A stretch of DNA of 64,000 nt from G963422565 sp963422565 (lineage in GTDB: Bacteria > Pseudomonadota > Alphaproteobacteria > MPNO01): assembly GCA_963422565.1 (NCBI GenBank), contig OY730228.1:1054001-1118000 (forward strand), in the 5' to 3' direction. Below are positions 25,446 to 34,518 of the stretch, in pieces. The notes below the pieces were generated by a model. That model searched no databases and was not told where the DNA came from. It saw only the letters and a list, made by a program, of their open reading frames with translations. Every line of letters starts with the position of its first letter. Position 1 is the first letter of the stretch. The position numbers and the translations under genes are program-made.

Positions 25446-25479
25446 TCGCGAGGCCGCGATCCGACGGGACAGCGATGCG

Positions 25480-26232
25480 GTGCTCGACCGCCTCTGCGCG
25501 CTCGCGCGCTCCGCGGGTCGGTCCATTCTGCGCCACGATCGCGCCCGGATCGCCGTCTTCCGCAAACCCGACGGGTCGCCGGTGACCGCCGCCGACGGCG
25601 ATGCCCAGGCGGTGATCCTGGCCGGCCTCCATGCGTTGGATCCCGAGACCCCCGTCGTCGCCGAGGAAGCGGCCGACGAGACGCCGTGGCCGTCGGACGC
25701 CGGAAGCGCGTTCTGGCTTGTCGATCCGCTCGACGGCACCGCAGGCTTTATCGCCGGCGAGGACGCGTTCACCGTCAATATCGCGTTGATCGTCGACGGC
25801 GCGCCGGTCCTCGGCGTCGTCCACGCCCCGGCGCTCGACCGGACCTATTTCGCGGGGAAAGGGTCGGGCGCGCGGCGCGTCTGCGGCGCCGGCTCCGGAC
25901 GGCCGATCGCCGCGCGCCGGCCGCCCGGAGCCGGCGCCGTGGTCGTCTCCAGCCGTGCCCATGGCGACCGCGGCCGGCTCGCCGCGATGCTCCAACGCAT
26001 ACCGGTCGCCGCGCATCGACGGATCGGCAGTTCGCTCAAGTTCTGCCTCCTCGCCGCCGGAGACGCGGATATCTACCCCCGCTACGGACGCACCAGCGAA
26101 TGGGACACCGCGGCCGGCCAGGCCGTGCTGGAAGCGGCCGGCGGCAGCGTCGAGACCCTGGACGGTGCCCCGCTGCGATACGGCAAGCCGGATTTCCGCA
26201 ATCCGGAGTTTATCGCCCGTGGCCGCGCATGA
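25480..26232 (+). CDS. cysQ: Inositol monophosphatase-family 3'(2'),5'-bisphosphate nucleotidase (CysQ-like)
   Basis: A 250-residue member of the Li-sensitive phosphatase family. The metal-binding motifs are complete: VVAEEAADETPW (Glu), FWLVDPLDGTAGFIAGE (DPLDGT) and SEWDTAAGQAVLEAAGG (WDxAA). The KPDGSPVTAADGDAQ start is typical of CysQ, which removes 3'-phosphoadenosine 5'-phosphate formed in sulfate assimilation; an inositol phosphatase role cannot be excluded. The start is uncertain: GTG 25480 fits homology (VLDRLCALARSAGRSIL), while GTG 25408 would add a Pro-rich stretch; neither has a strong ribosome binding site. The stop overlaps the next gene by 14 bp. Confidence 0.85.
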   Translation: MLDRLCALARSAGRSILRHDRARIAVFRKPDGSPVTAADGDAQAVILAGLHALDPETPVVAEEAADETPWPSDAGSAFWLVDPLDGTAGFIAGEDAFTVNIALIVDGAPVLGVVHAPALDRTYFAGKGSGARRVCGAGSGRPIAARRPPGAGAVVVSSRAHGDRGRLAAMLQRIPVAAHRRIGSSLKFCLLAAGDADIYPRYGRTSEWDTAAGQAVLEAAGGSVETLDGAPLRYGKPDFRNPEFIARGRA

Positions 26233-27184
26233 CCGGATCGTCCGCGCCGCAGACGAGTTGCGGCGCGGCGGGTTGGTCGCGTTTCCGACCGAGACCGTCT
26301 ACGGACTCGGTGCGAACGCCGGCAGCGACGATGCGATCGCCCGCTTGTTCGAGGCCAAGCGCCGCCCCCGTTTCAACCCGCTGATCGTCCATGTGTCCGA
26401 CAGACGACAGGCCGAGGCGCTGGTTCTGTTCGACGACCGCGCGCGGGCGCTCGCGGACCGGTTCTGGCCGGGGCCGCTCTCGCTGGTCCTGCCGCGCCGC
26501 CAGGGGGCGCCTGTCTCCCATCTGGCGGGAGCCGGGCTCGACAGCCTTGCCGTGCGAGTGCCTGCGCACCCGGTCGCCCTGGCGCTGATCGAGGCCGCCC
26601 GGATTCCGGTCGCGGCACCGAGCGCCAATCCGTCGGGCGGGCTGAGTCCGACCTCGGCGCATCATGTCGTCGAGGGTCTGGGCGCCCGGGTCGATTTCCT
26701 TCTGGACGGCGGCCCCTGTCGGGTCGGAGTGGAGTCCACCGTGGTCGATCTCACCGCCGCCCGCGCGGCGTTGCTGCGGCCGGGCGGGATCGACCTGGAG
26801 GCGCTGGAGAAGACGCTCGGCCCCCTCGCGCCGGCGAGCGGCGCGGACGCGCGCCCCCGCGCGCCCGGACGGCTCGCCAGCCATTACGCGCCGTCGCTCC
26901 CGCTGCGGCTCGCCGCGACCGGGGTCGGGCCCGACGAAGCCCTGCTGTCCTTCGGCAGCCACCGCCTCCGCGGTTTCGCGGCGGAACGGAATCTGAGCCC
27001 CGGCGGCGATCTTCGCGAGGCGGCCGCCAACCTGTTCGCAGCGTTGCGCGCGCTCGACCGGCCCGACCATGCGGGGATCGCCGCCATGCCGGTCCCGGAG
27101 ATCGGGCTCGGCCGCGCCATCATGGACCGCCTGCGCCGGGCGGCGGCGGCGCGGCCGCTTGCCGATCCCAGGCGGGAGGGATAA
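26219..27184 (+). CDS. tsaC: Threonylcarbamoyl-AMP synthase, Sua5/TsaC type
   Basis: A 321-residue Sua5-type enzyme that makes threonylcarbamoyl-AMP from threonine, bicarbonate and ATP for the t6A37 modification of ANN-decoding tRNAs. The YrdC domain shows GGLVAFPTETVYGLGANA, FEAKRRPRFNPLIVHV, WPGPLSLVLPR, VRVPAHPVALALIEAA, APSANPSGGLSPTSAHHV and VGVESTVVDLT. A linker RAPGRLASHYAPSLPL and a C-terminal Sua5 domain follow, making it the long form. The start is GTG 26219, inside the end of the preceding gene, consistent with translational coupling. Confidence 0.93.
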   Translation: MAAHDRIVRAADELRRGGLVAFPTETVYGLGANAGSDDAIARLFEAKRRPRFNPLIVHVSDRRQAEALVLFDDRARALADRFWPGPLSLVLPRRQGAPVSHLAGAGLDSLAVRVPAHPVALALIEAARIPVAAPSANPSGGLSPTSAHHVVEGLGARVDFLLDGGPCRVGVESTVVDLTAARAALLRPGGIDLEALEKTLGPLAPASGADARPRAPGRLASHYAPSLPLRLAATGVGPDEALLSFGSHRLRGFAAERNLSPGGDLREAAANLFAALRALDRPDHAGIAAMPVPEIGLGRAIMDRLRRAAAARPLADPRREG

Positions 27185-27194
27185 ACCGGGCGGC

Positions 27195-28622
27195 ATGGTC
27201 GACGCTCGCCCGCTGCCGGCGGCGCTGCACGCCGCACTGATTCAGAGTCTCGGGCCTTCCGGAATCCTCATCGCGCCCGACCGGATGGCCCCTTATCTCA
27301 CCGACGAGCGCGGCCGCTATCGCGGGCGCGCCGCCGCCGTGCTGCGTCCGGCGGACACCGCCTCGGTCGCCGCCGCCGTCGCGGCCTGCGCCCGCCACCG
27401 GGTCCCGATCGTCCCCCAGGGGGGGAATACCGGGCTGTGCGGCGGCGCGACGCCGGACCCGGACGGCCGCGCCGTCCTGCTCAGCCTCAACCGGCTCGAT
27501 CGGATCCGCGAGGTCGATCCCGCCGACTATACGATCACCGCCGAGGCAGGCGTGATTCTCGCCGACCTCCAGCACGCCGCCGCCGCCGCCGACCGGCTGT
27601 TCCCGTTGAGCCTGGGCGGAGAAGGGACCGCGCGAATCGGCGGCAACCTCTCCACCAACGCGGGGGGCACCGGCGTGCTGCGCTACGGCAACGCCCGCGA
27701 CCTTACCCTGGGCCTCGAGGTCGTGCTGCCCGACGGGCGCGTCTGGGACGGGTTGTCGGGACTGCGCAAGGACAATACCGGTTACGATCTCAAACAGCTC
27801 TTCATCGGTGCCGAGGGCACGCTGGGCGTGATTACCGCCGCCGTCCTCAAGCTCTTTCCCAAGCCCCATCGGGTCGAGACCGCGCTGCTCGCCATATCCG
27901 GCCCGGCGGAGGCGGTGGCGCTGCTGGCCAGGGCGCGCGCCGCCACCGGCGACCGGGTGACAGCGTTCGAGCTGGTGCTCCGGCCGTCGCTCGATCTGGT
28001 TCTCGCGCATATTCCGGACACGCGGGATCCGTTCGCGGTTCCCCATCCCGCCTATGTCCTCCTGGAACTGTCGGCCGGCGCGCCCCAGGACGATGTCCGG
28101 GCCTCTCTGGAGGCGTTTCTCGCGGCGGCGCTGGCGGACGGGCTTCTGACCGATGCCGTCATAGCCGAAAGCGGTCGTCAGGCGGCCGCCTTCTGGCGGC
28201 TCCGCGAGAGCGTCCCGGAGGCGCAGAAGCGTGCCGGCGCCTCGATCAAGCATGACGTATCGGTGCCGGTGTCGCGGATCCCCTCCTTCCTCGATGCGGC
28301 CTCCCGCGGGGTGGTCGAGACGGTGCCGGGCGTGCGCGTCTGCGCGTTCGGCCATGTCGGCGACGGCAACATCCATTTCAACCTCAGCCAGCCCGAGGAC
28401 ATGGACGGGGCCGCGTTCATGACGCGGGAAGCGGACCTCAACCGCATCGTCCACGACATCGTGACCGGCATGCGCGGCAGCTTCAGCGCCGAGCACGGGA
28501 TCGGCCAGCTCAAGCGCGCCGAACTCGCCCGCTACAAGCCCCCGGTCGCGCTCGACCTGATGCGCCGGGTCAAGGAGAGTCTCGACCCCGACGCCCTCAT
28601 GAATCCCGGAAAGGTTCTCTGA
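27195..28622 (+). CDS. FAD-linked oxidase, D-2-hydroxyacid (D-2-hydroxyglutarate/lactate) dehydrogenase-like
   Basis: A 475-residue flavoprotein of the FAD-binding type 4/FAD-oxidase C family. The PCMH-type FAD domain carries VPIVPQGGNTGLCGGATP, LSTNAGGTGVLRYGNARDL and LRKDNTGYDLKQLFIGAEGTLGVITAA. The C-terminal domain has HVGDGNIHFNLSQP and FSAEHGIGQLKRAEL with metal- or substrate-binding His residues, ending DALMNPGKVL. This matches D-2-hydroxyglutarate or D-lactate dehydrogenases, which pass electrons to ETF or quinone. It is followed after 2 bp by an acyl-CoA dehydrogenase, and ETF-QO is encoded at 36293, so an ETF-linked route is plausible. Confidence 0.9.
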   Translation: MVDARPLPAALHAALIQSLGPSGILIAPDRMAPYLTDERGRYRGRAAAVLRPADTASVAAAVAACARHRVPIVPQGGNTGLCGGATPDPDGRAVLLSLNRLDRIREVDPADYTITAEAGVILADLQHAAAAADRLFPLSLGGEGTARIGGNLSTNAGGTGVLRYGNARDLTLGLEVVLPDGRVWDGLSGLRKDNTGYDLKQLFIGAEGTLGVITAAVLKLFPKPHRVETALLAISGPAEAVALLARARAATGDRVTAFELVLRPSLDLVLAHIPDTRDPFAVPHPAYVLLELSAGAPQDDVRASLEAFLAAALADGLLTDAVIAESGRQAAAFWRLRESVPEAQKRAGASIKHDVSVPVSRIPSFLDAASRGVVETVPGVRVCAFGHVGDGNIHFNLSQPEDMDGAAFMTREADLNRIVHDIVTGMRGSFSAEHGIGQLKRAELARYKPPVALDLMRRVKESLDPDALMNPGKVL

Positions 28623-28624
28623 TC

Positions 28625-30412
28625 ATGGCCGAATACAGCGCTCCGCTCCGCGACATGAGATTCGTGATCCAGGAACTGGTCGGGCTCGGCTTTCTCGACG
28701 AGCTGCCCGGGTTGGACGAGGTCGGCGAGGACTTGCTGCTCTCGGTGCTGAACGAGGCCGGCCGCTTCGGCGGCGAGGTGATCGCCCCGCTCAACCGGAC
28801 CGGCGACATCGAGGGGTCGCGTCTCGAGAACGGCGTGGTCACCGTTCCCGCCGGCTTCGCCGACGCCTACCGGCTCTTCGTCGAAGGTGGCTGGAACGGG
28901 ATCGCGGCGCCGGCCGCGCATGGCGGACAGGGGCTGCCCCGCGTCCTCGGCTGCGCGGTGGGCGAGATCTGGGAGGCGGCCAACATGGCGTTCTCGCTCT
29001 GCCCGCTGCTGACCCAGGCCTGCATCGAGGCGCTCGTGCTGCACGGATCGGAGACGCAGCGCCGGGTCTGGCTGCCACAGCTGGTGAGCGGCGACTGGAC
29101 GGGGACGATGATGCTGACCGAGCCGCAGGCGGGCTCCGACGTCGGGGCGCTCAGGACCCGGGCGCGGCGCGAGAACGGCCATTATCGGTTGTCCGGGCGG
29201 AAGATCTTCATCACTTGGGGCGATCACGAGATGGCCGAGAACATCGTCCACATGGTGCTCGCCCGGGTGGCCGGCGCCCCGGACGGCGTAAGGGGCATCT
29301 CGCTGTTCATCGTCCCGAAATATCTTCTCGACGACGACGGCAGGCCCGGCCCGCGCAACGATCTGCGTCCGGTGGGCCTGGAGCACAAGCTCGGCGTCCA
29401 TGCGAGCCCCACCGCGGAGATGTCGATCGGCGACGGGGACGGCGCGGTGGGCTATCTGGTCGGCGAGGAGAATCGCGGTCTCGAATACATGTTCGCGATG
29501 ATGAACAGCGCGCGGCTGGCCGTCGGGCGCGAAGGGCTGGCGATCGCCGAGCGCGCCTACCAGCAGGCGTCCGCCTATGCCGAGGCGCGGATACAGGGCC
29601 GATCGCTCGCCGATCCCGCTTCCGGCCCGGTGCCGATCGTGCGCCATCCCGATGTCCGGCGAATGTTGACCGGCATGCGGGCGGAGATCGAGGCCATGCG
29701 GGCGCTGGTCTACACGGTCGCGGCGTCGCTGGACATGGCATCCCATCACCCCGATGGGGCGGTCCGCGCCACGCAACGGGCCCGCGCGGAACTGCTCCTC
29801 CCGGTGGTCAAGGCCTGGTGCAGCGACCGCGGCGTGCGGATCGCCTCCGAGGGGGTGCAGGTGCATGGCGGGGCCGGCTTCATCGAGGAGACCGGCGCCG
29901 CGCAGCATTACCGCGACTCCCGAATCGCACCGATCTACGAGGGAACCAACGGAATTCAGGCGCTCGACCTGGTTCGCCGCAAGGTGCTCGGCGATCGCGG
30001 GGCGGCCCTCGCATCGCTGATCGAGGAGATGCGCGCCGAGGCGATACGACCGGGGAGCGCCGAAGCGGCGCCGGTCCGGGCGGCGCTGCGGGAGGGCGTC
30101 GATGCGCTGGACGAGGCGGCGCGCTGGTTGCTCGATACCGGGCGCCCGGGCGAGCTCGAAGCCGCCGCTGCCGCCGCGACGCCGTTCCTTGCGGCGCTCG
30201 GCACCGTCACCGGCGGCTGGCTGACAACGCGGGCGGCCGAGATCGCGGCAGCGCGCCTGGCAACGGCGAACGGCGACGCCGCATTCTATCGCGAGAAGCT
30301 GCGGACCGCGCTCTATTACGGTGCGGCGGTGCTGCCGCGCGCGGCGAGCCTCGCCCGTGCGGCGGTCGGCGGAGCCGAGCTCCTGCATCGCTCCGTCGAG
30401 GATGCGGCCTGA
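28625..30412 (+). CDS. Acyl-CoA dehydrogenase, DmdC/large (about 595 aa) type
   Basis: A 595-residue FAD acyl-CoA dehydrogenase of the long form with an extra C-terminal domain, as in 3-methylmercaptopropionyl-CoA dehydrogenase (DmdC) and relatives. The N-terminal MAEYSAPLRDMRFVIQEL is typical of that subfamily. Motifs: MMLTEPQAGSDVGALRTRA, GRKIFITWGDHEM, ENRGLEYMFAMMNSARLAVG, VQVHGGAGFIEETGAAQHYRD and the catalytic Glu in IAPIYEGTNGIQALDLVRRK near residue 440. Electrons go to ETF and then ETF-QO. The DMSP-demethylation role cannot be claimed from sequence alone; no dmdA, dmdB or dmdD is seen. Confidence 0.92.
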   Translation: MAEYSAPLRDMRFVIQELVGLGFLDELPGLDEVGEDLLLSVLNEAGRFGGEVIAPLNRTGDIEGSRLENGVVTVPAGFADAYRLFVEGGWNGIAAPAAHGGQGLPRVLGCAVGEIWEAANMAFSLCPLLTQACIEALVLHGSETQRRVWLPQLVSGDWTGTMMLTEPQAGSDVGALRTRARRENGHYRLSGRKIFITWGDHEMAENIVHMVLARVAGAPDGVRGISLFIVPKYLLDDDGRPGPRNDLRPVGLEHKLGVHASPTAEMSIGDGDGAVGYLVGEENRGLEYMFAMMNSARLAVGREGLAIAERAYQQASAYAEARIQGRSLADPASGPVPIVRHPDVRRMLTGMRAEIEAMRALVYTVAASLDMASHHPDGAVRATQRARAELLLPVVKAWCSDRGVRIASEGVQVHGGAGFIEETGAAQHYRDSRIAPIYEGTNGIQALDLVRRKVLGDRGAALASLIEEMRAEAIRPGSAEAAPVRAALREGVDALDEAARWLLDTGRPGELEAAAAAATPFLAALGTVTGGWLTTRAAEIAAARLATANGDAAFYREKLRTALYYGAAVLPRAASLARAAVGGAELLHRSVEDAA

Positions 30413-30445
30413 CCGCCGTCGCTTGGGCGCCGTTCGGATGGGTTT

Positions 30446-31489
30446 TCAGGGTCTCCAGCGGAGGCCGACATGCAGGCCGATATCGGGGGTAGCGTGTCGC
30501 GCGCCGTCGTCTTCGGTGACGGCGATTTCGAGCGCCATGTCGTCGGCGAGCCGCAACGCGCCTCCGAACCCGAGCATGATGCTCGCATCGGCAAGCGGCG
30601 CGACGCCGGAGGCGCGCCAAGGCGAGGAATGGGCATCGATCTGCGCGGTCAGACTCAGGCTTTCCAGGGGCCGCCACGTCACGCCGAAGCGCCCGAAGGC
30701 GACGAGACGGCCGCCGAGGCGGCGAAGCGCGCGGGGCGCCTCGGCCGCGAGCGCGCCGAGGGTCGCGGCATACAGCCAAGCCCGTGAAGCGGCCGCCCCG
30801 GGCAGCGCGCCCGAGGTCTCGGCCCAAACCGTCGCCGCAGGGCCGCCGGCGCCGGCCAGCGTCCGTTCGGCGCCGGTCGGTAGCCGGATGGCGGCGCGAA
30901 GCGCCAGACCATCGTTCGACAAGAGCTGCCTCGGAAGCGCGTAGCCTACTCCGAAGGCCATGTCCCCCAGCGCCGCAACGTCGCTGTCGATGTCGACGCG
31001 GACCCCGCCTGCGTCCGCGTAATACAGGCTCAGCCGGTCGTGCGGCCCTCTGTCCCTGCCGCCCTGGGGCAGGCCGAACGCGTCGTGCCAGCTCTCGATG
31101 AACCGGTCGAATGCGCCGGCGCTATGGGCGACCGCCGAAATTTCGAGGAAACCTTCCCAATTCCGCCCCAGCCCGCGCCGCGCGGCGAGCGCGAGGCGAT
31201 ACGTCTCGCCGTCCAGCAATATCCGTTCCGCCTTCGAACGCGCCGCGCTCAGATAAGACGCCATGTCGATCGAGGCGATCAGTTCGGAATCCCCCAGCGC
31301 GAGCAGTCGGGCGCCGAAGGATGCGGGCACACCGTAGACGAGACGAAACGGATTCAGATCGACGAGGCGCAGCGGCACGGCGACAGCGTCCGACCCGCCT
31401 TGGGCGGCGCCCGACCATAGGACCGGGCCCAGGAGCGCGCAGGCGCAAGCGAGGCGCAACCGGGCGCCGGCCCGACGGGATTGAATCAT
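30446..31489 (-). CDS. DUF3187-like predicted outer-membrane protein
   Basis: A 347-residue protein with an N-terminal signal (MIQSRRAGARLRLACACALLGPVLWSGAAQGG). The mature part opens LVDLNPFRLVYGVPASFGARLL and contains ILLDGETYRLALAARRGLGRNWEGFLEISAVAH, followed by FDRFIESWHDAFGLPQGGRD, a pattern I recognise as DUF3187; it ends with alternating short beta-strand-like segments and an aromatic last strand (GLHVGLRWRP), as in beta-barrel outer-membrane proteins. Function unknown. ATG 31489 is chosen for the signal peptide. It is divergent from speD with 221 bp between. Confidence 0.7.
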   Translation of the reverse strand: MIQSRRAGARLRLACACALLGPVLWSGAAQGGSDAVAVPLRLVDLNPFRLVYGVPASFGARLLALGDSELIASIDMASYLSAARSKAERILLDGETYRLALAARRGLGRNWEGFLEISAVAHSAGAFDRFIESWHDAFGLPQGGRDRGPHDRLSLYYADAGGVRVDIDSDVAALGDMAFGVGYALPRQLLSNDGLALRAAIRLPTGAERTLAGAGGPAATVWAETSGALPGAAASRAWLYAATLGALAAEAPRALRRLGGRLVAFGRFGVTWRPLESLSLTAQIDAHSSPWRASGVAPLADASIMLGFGGALRLADDMALEIAVTEDDGARHATPDIGLHVGLRWRP

Positions 31490-31710
31490 GGTCGCGTTCC
31501 GTCGTTGGGAGCGGAATGCGCAGCCTACCGGATCGGGGCGGGGCCGGCCATTTCGGGCGTCGGGCCGGGCAGACTCATTCCTTTGCCGCATTGGAAAGCG
31601 TAGGACGAGAAAGGAGAACGCGCATCGGCGTTTCCGCTTGCGCCGGGTCCGGTTATGCGCCAAAACCCCGGCTCCGCAATCCGAGCCGAGCTCGCAGGGA
31701 GGTCCCATGA

Positions 31711-32151
31711 ATGGCAGAGAATATCTCGCGCTCTCCAGATAGTTCGGGAGCCCTCTTCGACGCACATCCCCACTCGCCCAAGACCCATGTCAGCCAGAGC
31801 GGCGGCCAGGTTCACGCCGGCACGCATCTGCTGGTCGACTTCTGGGGGGCCGGGTCTCTCGACGATTGCGCCATCGTCGAGGCCGTGCTGCGCCGTGCCG
31901 CCGCCGCCTGCGGGGCGACCCTGCTGCATCTACATCTCCATCGCTTCTCGCTGAACGGCGGCGTCTCGGGCGTCGCGGTCCTCGCCGAATCCCATATCAG
32001 CGTCCACACTTGGCCCGAGTACGGCTATGCGGCCTTCGACGTCTTCATGTGCGGGGCCTGTGATCCGCGGCCGGCGCTGCCGATCCTGCGTCGCGCGTTC
32101 CGGCCCGCCCGCGAGGAGATCGGCGAGCACAAGCGGGGCGTCCTCGCATGA
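31711..32151 (+). CDS. speD: S-adenosylmethionine decarboxylase proenzyme
   Basis: A 146-residue SpeD of the short prokaryotic class. The self-cleavage site that generates the pyruvoyl Ser is within LAESHISVHTWPEYGYAAFD, and the catalytic Cys is in VFMCGACDP. It supplies decarboxylated SAM as aminopropyl donor for spermidine. The N-terminal 35 residues (before HAGTHLLVDFW) are a variable extension. GGGAGG precedes the start by about 9 bases; an out-of-frame ATG overlaps 4 bases upstream. The stop overlaps speE by 4 bp (ATGA), so the two are coupled. Confidence 0.95.
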   Translation: MAENISRSPDSSGALFDAHPHSPKTHVSQSGGQVHAGTHLLVDFWGAGSLDDCAIVEAVLRRAAAACGATLLHLHLHRFSLNGGVSGVAVLAESHISVHTWPEYGYAAFDVFMCGACDPRPALPILRRAFRPAREEIGEHKRGVLA

Positions 32152-33008
32152 CCGGAGCCGGCAGCGACGGCTGGTTCGTCGAGACGCTGGACGCCGACCT
32201 GCAACCCCGTCTCAGGATCGCGCGGATCCTTCACCGCCAGACGACCGAATATCAGGATCTGATGATCTTCGAGAACCCGCGCTATGGGCGGGTTCTCGCC
32301 CTCGACGGGATCATCCAGACGACCGAGGGCGACGAGTTCGCCTATCACGAGATGCTGGCGCATGTTCCGATCCTCGCCCACGGAGCGGTGGAGCGGGTGG
32401 CGATCGTCGGCGGCGGCGACGGGGGCGCGCTCGAGGAAGTGCTCAAGCACGACATCGACCGCGCCGTGATGATCGAGATCGACCCGAGCGTGGTCTCGCT
32501 GTCGCGGCGCTTCCTGCCGTCGATCTGCGGCGGCGCCTTCGACGATCCGCGCGCCGAGCTCGTCTTCGCCGACGGAACGGCATTCATGAAGAGCACCGAC
32601 GAGCGCTTCGACGTGATCATCGTCGATTCGACGGACCCGATCGGCCCGGCGGCAGCCCTCTTCGAGTCGGCCTTCTACGCCGACTGCACCGCTCGGCTGA
32701 CCGAGCGCGGCATCCTGGTCACTCAGTCGGGGGTGACCTTCTCCCAGCCGGACGAGATCCGCGACACCAATGCGCGCATGACGCCGCTCTTCGCCGATGC
32801 GACCGTCTTTCTGACCCATGTGCCGACATACGGGGCCGGGTTCATGACGCTGGGATGGGGATGCCGGAGCATGGAACCGCGTCGGACGCCCCGGGCGGAG
32901 ATCGTGCGGCGGTTGGAACGCGCCGGCATCGCCACCCGCTACTACACGCCCGATATCCATTTGGCGGCGTTCGCGCTCCCCGCCTATGTCGGCGCGCTCA
33001 TGACGTGA
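32148..33008 (+). CDS. speE: Spermidine synthase (putrescine aminopropyltransferase)
   Basis: A 286-residue aminopropyltransferase that joins decarboxylated SAM (from SpeD) to putrescine. The motifs are YQDLMIFENPRYGRVLALDGIIQTTEGDEFAYHEML, VAIVGGGDGGALEEVL, MIEIDPSVVSLSRRFLP, FADGTAFM and the catalytic VDSTDPIGPAAALF. The C-terminal TYGAGFMTLGWG and YYTPDIHLAAFALP stretches complete the family pattern. It is translationally coupled to speD and its end overlaps the convergent acyl-CoA ligase gene by 11 bp. Confidence 0.96.
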   Translation: MTGAGSDGWFVETLDADLQPRLRIARILHRQTTEYQDLMIFENPRYGRVLALDGIIQTTEGDEFAYHEMLAHVPILAHGAVERVAIVGGGDGGALEEVLKHDIDRAVMIEIDPSVVSLSRRFLPSICGGAFDDPRAELVFADGTAFMKSTDERFDVIIVDSTDPIGPAAALFESAFYADCTARLTERGILVTQSGVTFSQPDEIRDTNARMTPLFADATVFLTHVPTYGAGFMTLGWGCRSMEPRRTPRAEIVRRLERAGIATRYYTPDIHLAAFALPAYVGALMT

Positions 33009-34518
33009 CCTCCGTCCCGGCAGCGCGGGCGGCGAGACGGCGCCGGTCGATCTTGTTCGTTCCCGACAACGGGAGCGCGTCGAGGAAATGGACGCGGCGC
33101 GGGTGGGCATAGGCCGGCCCGTTCTCCAGCGCGTAGCGCTTGACCTCCGCCTCATCGACGACGCCCGGCGCGCGCGGAACGACGAAGGCGACCGGAACCC
33201 TGTCCTTCAGCGCGTGCGGGGCCGACACGACGACCGCCTGGCAGATTTCGGGGTGCCGCTCCAGCATGGCCTCGACCGCCGCCGGAAAGATGTTCTCGCC
33301 GGCGGTGACGAACATGTCGTCGGCGCGGCCGACGAAATAGTACCAGCCATCCGCGTCGCAGCGAAGCATGTCGCCGGTATCCAGCCAACCGTCGGCGAGC
33401 ACCGCCGCAGTCTCCCCGGCCATGTTGTGATAGCCGCGCATGACTCCCGGACTCCGGACATGGAGCGTGCCCTGGTCGGGGTTCGGCCCGCCGACCAGCC
33501 TGATCTCGACCTCGTCGAGCGGATAGCCGACGCTGGTGCGCGGGCGTGGGAGACCGTCGGGATGGAACCAGGAGAACGGGATCGGGCCGCCCTCGGTTAT
33601 GCCGTAATTCAGATGTACGGCAGCGCTGGGGAACACCTCCTTCAGGCCGTCGAGGAGGGCGTCGGAGGCCGGCGCGGATCCCATCGAGCAAGCGCGTACC
33701 GACGACAGGTCGGTGCCGCGGAGCAGCGCATCTTCGCGGAGGATGAGTGCGTACATCGTCGGCACGCCGGTCAGCATGGTGAGGCGCTGCGACCCGATCG
33801 CACGGATATACCGTCTGGCGTCGAACCCCGCGAACAGCACGACCCGCCCGCCCGCGGCGAGGGCGGACTTGACCGCGAGCAGCGCGTTCTTGTGATAGAG
33901 GGGGGCCGAGACGACGCTCGCATCGTCGGCCCGCAGCCGGCGCGAGGCGACGAGCCGATCGATCATCCAGCACTGCCCGGCATGATCCAGCAACACGCCC
34001 TTGGGCCGCCCGGTCGAGCCAGACGTGTAAGGCTGTTCGGCGATCGCGCCGGGCGCCGGGCGGAGGGCCGGCATGGGATCCGCCGCGACCATCGTGCCGT
34101 AGCCTTCCGGCCCTGCTTCGTCGAACGAGACCGTCGGCGGGCCGCCGATGCCCGCCGCCTCGGGCTCGGCCGCGAACGCCCCGTCGGCGAAGACCAGCCG
34201 CGCCCCGGAGTCGGCGACGATATGGCGGACGGTCTTGGCCGGGAGCTTGATGTTGATCATCACCGGGACGCAGCCCGCCCGCATCGCGCCGAACAGCGCG
34301 ACGAGATACTCTACCCGGTTGGCGGCCGCGATCGCGATCCGGTCGCCCGGTCCCAGCCCGCGCGCGGCGAGGCTCGCCGCCAAGGCCCCGCAGGCGCGGT
34401 CGAGGCCGCGAAAGCTCAGGCTGCGGGGGGCCTCGGGCCGGAACAGATCGACCACGGCCGTGCGTTCGGCGGCCGCGTGGGCCGCGAAGACATTGCCCAG
34501 ATTGGCGGCGCCCGTCAT
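32998..34518 (-). CDS. AMP-dependent acyl-CoA synthetase/ligase
   Basis: A 506-residue class I adenylate-forming enzyme that activates a carboxylic acid to its acyl-CoA. Motifs: the phosphate-binding YTSGSTGRPKGVLLDHAG near residue 170, LNYGITEGGPIPFSW, GYPLDEVEIRLVG, GWLDTGDMLRCDADGWYYFVGRADDMFVTAGENIFPAAVEAML and the final catalytic Lys in LPLSGTNKIDRRRL. It may act on an aromatic or fatty acid. Its start overlaps the stop of the MDR dehydrogenase gene upstream by 4 bp. Confidence 0.93.
   Translation of the reverse strand: MTGAANLGNVFAAHAAAERTAVVDLFRPEAPRSLSFRGLDRACGALAASLAARGLGPGDRIAIAAANRVEYLVALFGAMRAGCVPVMINIKLPAKTVRHIVADSGARLVFADGAFAAEPEAAGIGGPPTVSFDEAGPEGYGTMVAADPMPALRPAPGAIAEQPYTSGSTGRPKGVLLDHAGQCWMIDRLVASRRLRADDASVVSAPLYHKNALLAVKSALAAGGRVVLFAGFDARRYIRAIGSQRLTMLTGVPTMYALILREDALLRGTDLSSVRACSMGSAPASDALLDGLKEVFPSAAVHLNYGITEGGPIPFSWFHPDGLPRPRTSVGYPLDEVEIRLVGGPNPDQGTLHVRSPGVMRGYHNMAGETAAVLADGWLDTGDMLRCDADGWYYFVGRADDMFVTAGENIFPAAVEAMLERHPEICQAVVVSAPHALKDRVPVAFVVPRAPGVVDEAEVKRYALENGPAYAHPRRVHFLDALPLSGTNKIDRRRLAARAAGTEVTS

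Noticed and set aside
28625..30412. Naming the acyl-CoA dehydrogenase dmdC
   Set aside because: The length and layout fit the DmdC group, but many paralogues share them and no other dmd gene is present.
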